A DNA stretch of 23,831 nt, taken from JBIKWM01 sp044356305 (lineage in GTDB: Bacteria > Bacteroidota > Bacteroidia > UBA10329). The position numbers and the translations under genes are program-made. The stretch spans positions 1 through 23,831 of the forward strand of contig JBIKWM010000044.1 in NCBI GenBank assembly GCA_044356305.1. Direction: 5' to 3'. The notes beneath the pieces were generated by a model that worked only from the letters and a program-made list of their open reading frames with translations, was not told the origin of the DNA and made no database searches. Below, piece by piece: positions 21,565 through 23,831 of the stretch (positions are counted from its first letter, which is position 1; the number at the start of each line of letters is the position of its first letter).

Positions 21565-22608
21565 GTGGCAGGTAACGGCATTTCGGATGATCAGGGCGGG
21601 GGCCTGAATTTCGACTCATCAAATCTGATTGCCACTGTAAAGCGCTGGTGGCGGCCATTGATGATCGTGGCGGGCGCGACATCTGTCCTTTCGGCCGGGT
21701 TCTCGTTCATCATCACCCCGAAATTCAAGAGCACCGTTATCCTTTTCCCCACCAACACAGCCTCTATCTCCAAGGCCCTGCTGGCGCAGAACACCACCGG
21801 CAAAGAGGACCTGTTGGAATTCGGTGAGGAGGAACAGGCCGAGCAGATGATCCAGATACTGGAGTCGGACGAGATCAGGCGCAGGGTGATAGAGAAGTTC
21901 GACCTCATGCAACACTATGAGATCGACAGTACCGACAAGTTCAAGTACACCAAACTGAACGAGGAGTTTGAGAGCAACATCTCATTCAACCGTACAGAAT
22001 TTCAGAGTGTGAGGATAGATGTGTACGACTCAGACCCACAACTTGCCGCACTGATAGCCAACGACATAGCAGCCCTGCTCGACAGTGTGAAGAACCGAAT
22101 GCAGCAGGAGCGCGCGCACAAGGCCATGACCATTGCCGAGGCTGAGTATGTGGAGATGAAGAACTACATCCAGAGCCTCGAGGACTCGTTGAATAACCTC
22201 CGACTGATGGGTGTGAACGACTACGAGTCGATGTCGGAGCGATTCAATGAATACTACGCCAAGGCCCTTTTGGAAGGCAATACGAGGGCATCAGAGAAAT
22301 TGGCTGAGCAGTTGAAGATACTCTCGAGATACGGTGGCGCCTATGTGAGCATACGCGACATCCTGGAGCATGAGAAGAAACAGCTGAGCCACCTGCGCGC
22401 CAAGTATCAGGAGGCCAAGGTGGATGCCGAACAGACACTGCCGCACAAGTTTGTTGTGAACACCGCAGTGCCGGCCGAGAAGAAAAGTTACCCCATCCGT
22501 TGGCTCATCGTGGTGGTATCGACCATTTCGAGCCTACTGCTTTCAATCATCGTCATTTTGGCCTACGAGAGTCTGCGCAAGATCGGAACCAGCACCAACG
22601 AGGCATGA
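21565..22608 (+). CDS. Wzz-type polysaccharide co-polymerase (chain-length determinant), copy 1
   Basis: A 347-residue inner-membrane protein from GTG 21565. It has the polysaccharide co-polymerase plan: an N-terminal transmembrane helix (about residues 31-49, LMIVAGATSVLSAGFSF, followed by IITPKFKSTVILFP), a long periplasmic coiled-coil region (about 90-300), and a second helix (about 316-337) preceded by the Pro-containing SYPIRWL. No Walker A or tyrosine kinase domain is attached, so it is the kinase-less type. It sets or couples polysaccharide chain length with a Wzy polymerase or export channel. It starts 50 bp after hemN, and its stop overlaps the next start (ATGA). It shares clear homology with its neighbour, suggesting tandem duplication or a hetero-oligomer. 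Confidence 0.85.
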   Translation: MAGNGISDDQGGGLNFDSSNLIATVKRWWRPLMIVAGATSVLSAGFSFIITPKFKSTVILFPTNTASISKALLAQNTTGKEDLLEFGEEEQAEQMIQILESDEIRRRVIEKFDLMQHYEIDSTDKFKYTKLNEEFESNISFNRTEFQSVRIDVYDSDPQLAALIANDIAALLDSVKNRMQQERAHKAMTIAEAEYVEMKNYIQSLEDSLNNLRLMGVNDYESMSERFNEYYAKALLEGNTRASEKLAEQLKILSRYGGAYVSIRDILEHEKKQLSHLRAKYQEAKVDAEQTLPHKFVVNTAVPAEKKSYPIRWLIVVVSTISSLLLSIIVILAYESLRKIGTSTNEA

Positions 22609-23561
22609 GCAACATAGCCAACAACCAATTAGTGGTGCTGATAGTCCGCAATCGTAAAAGATTGCTGACCGTAGCCGTTGTATCGGCCGTTCTCAGCACC
22701 GTTGCCTCGTTCGTGATCACACCGCTATACCGCAGTCAGGCAGTCATCTACCCGGCCAATGTGATATCGATGGGCACCGAGACCCCTACCGAGCAGATGA
22801 TGCAGGTGCTACAGAGCGATGTGGTGCGCGATTCGGTGGTGCGCCTTTTCAACCTGTACGCTCACTATGGCATCGACACTTCGAGCAGGGCATTCCGAAG
22901 TGCCATGACACTTGAATACTCAGACCATGTCAGCATCGAAAAGACCCAGTTTGAGAGTGTGATATTGGAGGTGATGGACGAGAATCCGGTGGTGGCCAAA
23001 GACATGGTCAACTCAATCATCAACTTCTACAATCAGAAGAGCAAACTGATCCAGAAGGAGAAATCAATAGAGGTGGTCAAGATCCTCACCGACCAATTGG
23101 CGGCTAAGAAGGCCGAAATGGACAGTATGGAGGCTGTACTGACCGACATCAGGCAGAAATATGGAATTCTCGATTACAGCCTCCAGACCGAATATGCCAC
23201 CGAGAGGTACCTGCAAGTGGTGACCCAACCCGGACTGGCAGACCGCGCCAAATTCGTTGAACCGCTGTTGAACGCACTGAAGGAGAAAGGCGGGGAGTTC
23301 ACCGCATTGAACGAACACCTCTGGCGCATCCGTGGCAAGTACAACGACCTGAAAGAGCAACGGGAACAGGCCATTCAGGATGTTGAGAAGACTTTGACCT
23401 TCTGCAGTGTGATCGTAGCTCCCGAAGTGGCTGACAAGAAAGCCTACCCTATCCGATGGCTACTTGTCAGTGTCTCGGTGCTGGCCGCAGTTTTCGTGTC
23501 GCTCATTTTCCTGAGCGTTTACGATGACATCAAGGGCCTGAAAGATCAAGTAGAGGCCTGA
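22605..23561 (+). CDS. Wzz-type polysaccharide co-polymerase, copy 2
   Basis: A 318-residue protein from ATG 22605, which overlaps the preceding TGA (ATGA); the frame runs further upstream inside copy 1, but that part is out of family. It has the same plan as copy 1: an N-terminal helix (about residues 19-38) before VITPLYRSQAVIYPANV, a coiled-coil periplasmic part with TEQMMQVLQSDVVRDSVV and KTQFESVILEVMDENP, both matching copy 1 segments, then KKAYPIRWLLVSVSVLAAVF as the second helix. No kinase domain is present. Translational coupling to copy 1, and to the following gene through TGATG, implies matched production of the pair and the polymerase. Confidence 0.85.
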   Translation: MSNIANNQLVVLIVRNRKRLLTVAVVSAVLSTVASFVITPLYRSQAVIYPANVISMGTETPTEQMMQVLQSDVVRDSVVRLFNLYAHYGIDTSSRAFRSAMTLEYSDHVSIEKTQFESVILEVMDENPVVAKDMVNSIINFYNQKSKLIQKEKSIEVVKILTDQLAAKKAEMDSMEAVLTDIRQKYGILDYSLQTEYATERYLQVVTQPGLADRAKFVEPLLNALKEKGGEFTALNEHLWRIRGKYNDLKEQREQAIQDVEKTLTFCSVIVAPEVADKKAYPIRWLLVSVSVLAAVFVSLIFLSVYDDIKGLKDQVEA

Positions 23562-23831
23562 TGCTGGCTGCCCTTCGCGGCATATGGGGCGATCAGCGCA
23601 AGGCCATGATGGCCGCTGGGCTGCTGTTCGCTGTGATCAATGCCGTATTGGTGGCCATGGAGGTGTTCTACGCCCCGTTGCTGCCCATTCTGTTGGCGTT
23701 GGTGCTCCTTGCTCTTTTCGCCCTCGATAAGCTCGTACTTTTAATCGTATTCCTCACACCTCTGAGTGTCAATATCACCGACATAGGTGGTGGGGTGGGC
23801 ATGACACTGCCTACCGATCCCCTCCTGTTCG
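23561..23831 (+). CDS. O-antigen ligase / Wzy-like polysaccharide polymerase (partial, N-terminal)
   Basis: The first 90 codons of a polytopic membrane protein; it runs off the right edge. The ATG at 23561 overlaps the preceding stop (TGATG). After a short basic N-terminus (MLAALRGIWGDQRKAMM) come two or three hydrophobic segments, then KLVLLIVFLTPLSVNITDIGGGVGMTLPTDPLLF. This last stretch matches the start region of Bacteroidota O-antigen ligase family proteins, where TPLS followed by a Gly-rich LPT/EPLL element is frequent. Its place after two chain-length proteins supports a polymerase or ligase role in capsule or O-antigen assembly. The diagnostic periplasmic loop is outside the window. 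Confidence 0.7.
   Translation, partial: MLAALRGIWGDQRKAMMAAGLLFAVINAVLVAMEVFYAPLLPILLALVLLALFALDKLVLLIVFLTPLSVNITDIGGGVGMTLPTDPLLF

Noticed and set aside
1..23831. CRISPR array, insertion sequence, integrase or phage genes
   Set aside because: No regularly spaced repeats, transposase, terminal inverted repeats or integrase were found. The repeats at 4445-4820 are unevenly spaced and not CRISPR-like.

Overview
The window looks like chromosomal DNA from a member of the Bacteroidota, most likely an uncultured, fairly GC-rich relative of the Flavobacteriales. The evidence is a type IX secretion (T9SS) C-terminal sorting domain, DUF4293 and DUF4920 proteins, a Bacteroidota-style MerR regulator, a carboxypeptidase-regulatory-like N-terminal domain, CcoG/CcoH/HemN genes, almost no Shine-Dalgarno sequences, and TAnnTTTG-type -7 promoter boxes. 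The taxonomic call is an inference from gene content. I see no rRNA, insertion sequence, phage gene, integrase or CRISPR array.

Layout. 1-3197 (minus): the start of an exported protein, then a tight three-gene operon read from 3197 down to 326: a large secreted M6-peptidase-like protein with an altered zinc motif, a Lys-rich exported protein and a small membrane protein. 3249-3674 (plus): a Rieske-fold-like lipoprotein lacking cluster ligands, divergent from that operon across only 51 bp. 3858-4334 (minus): a minimal T9SS-targeted protein. 4335-4816: a large divergent intergenic region with five copies of a TCATA-N4-ACATGTC repeat, the last lying on the start codon of the next gene. 4817-6376 (plus): a long helical-repeat protein. 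6373-7253 (minus): MerR regulator and DUF4293 membrane protein. 7325-8848 (plus): a PA0069-type radical SAM protein and an O6-alkylguanine-DNA alkyltransferase. 9028-11117 (plus): thioredoxin, a stand-alone DUF58 protein and an exported protein. 11185-11258: tRNA-Asp with a good terminator. 11523-12428 (plus): a seven-blade WD40 protein. 15022-12444 (minus): a four-gene operon of DUF4920 lipoprotein, TfoX-N protein, Vsr endonuclease and DNA cytosine methyltransferase. 15227-17059 (plus): arginyl-tRNA synthetase. 17371-21514 (plus): ccoG, ccoH, a TauE/SafE-like transporter and hemN, a cbb3 oxidase assembly and heme group. 21565-23831 (plus): two tandem Wzz-type chain-length proteins and the start of an O-antigen-ligase-like polymerase, the beginning of a surface polysaccharide locus.

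How the genes fit together. Three functional themes stand out: DNA methylation and damage repair (Dcm/Vsr, and Ogt beside a radical SAM protein); microaerobic respiration (CcoG, CcoH, a copper-transport-like protein, HemN); and envelope or surface biology (T9SS protein, lipoproteins, secreted protease-like protein, polysaccharide export). The least explained structures are the repeats at 4445-4820, with short open frames beginning at the same conserved ATG; the altered AExxH motif of the M6-like protein; and several genes with a -7-like box exactly 4 nt before the ATG, which suggests leaderless transcripts.
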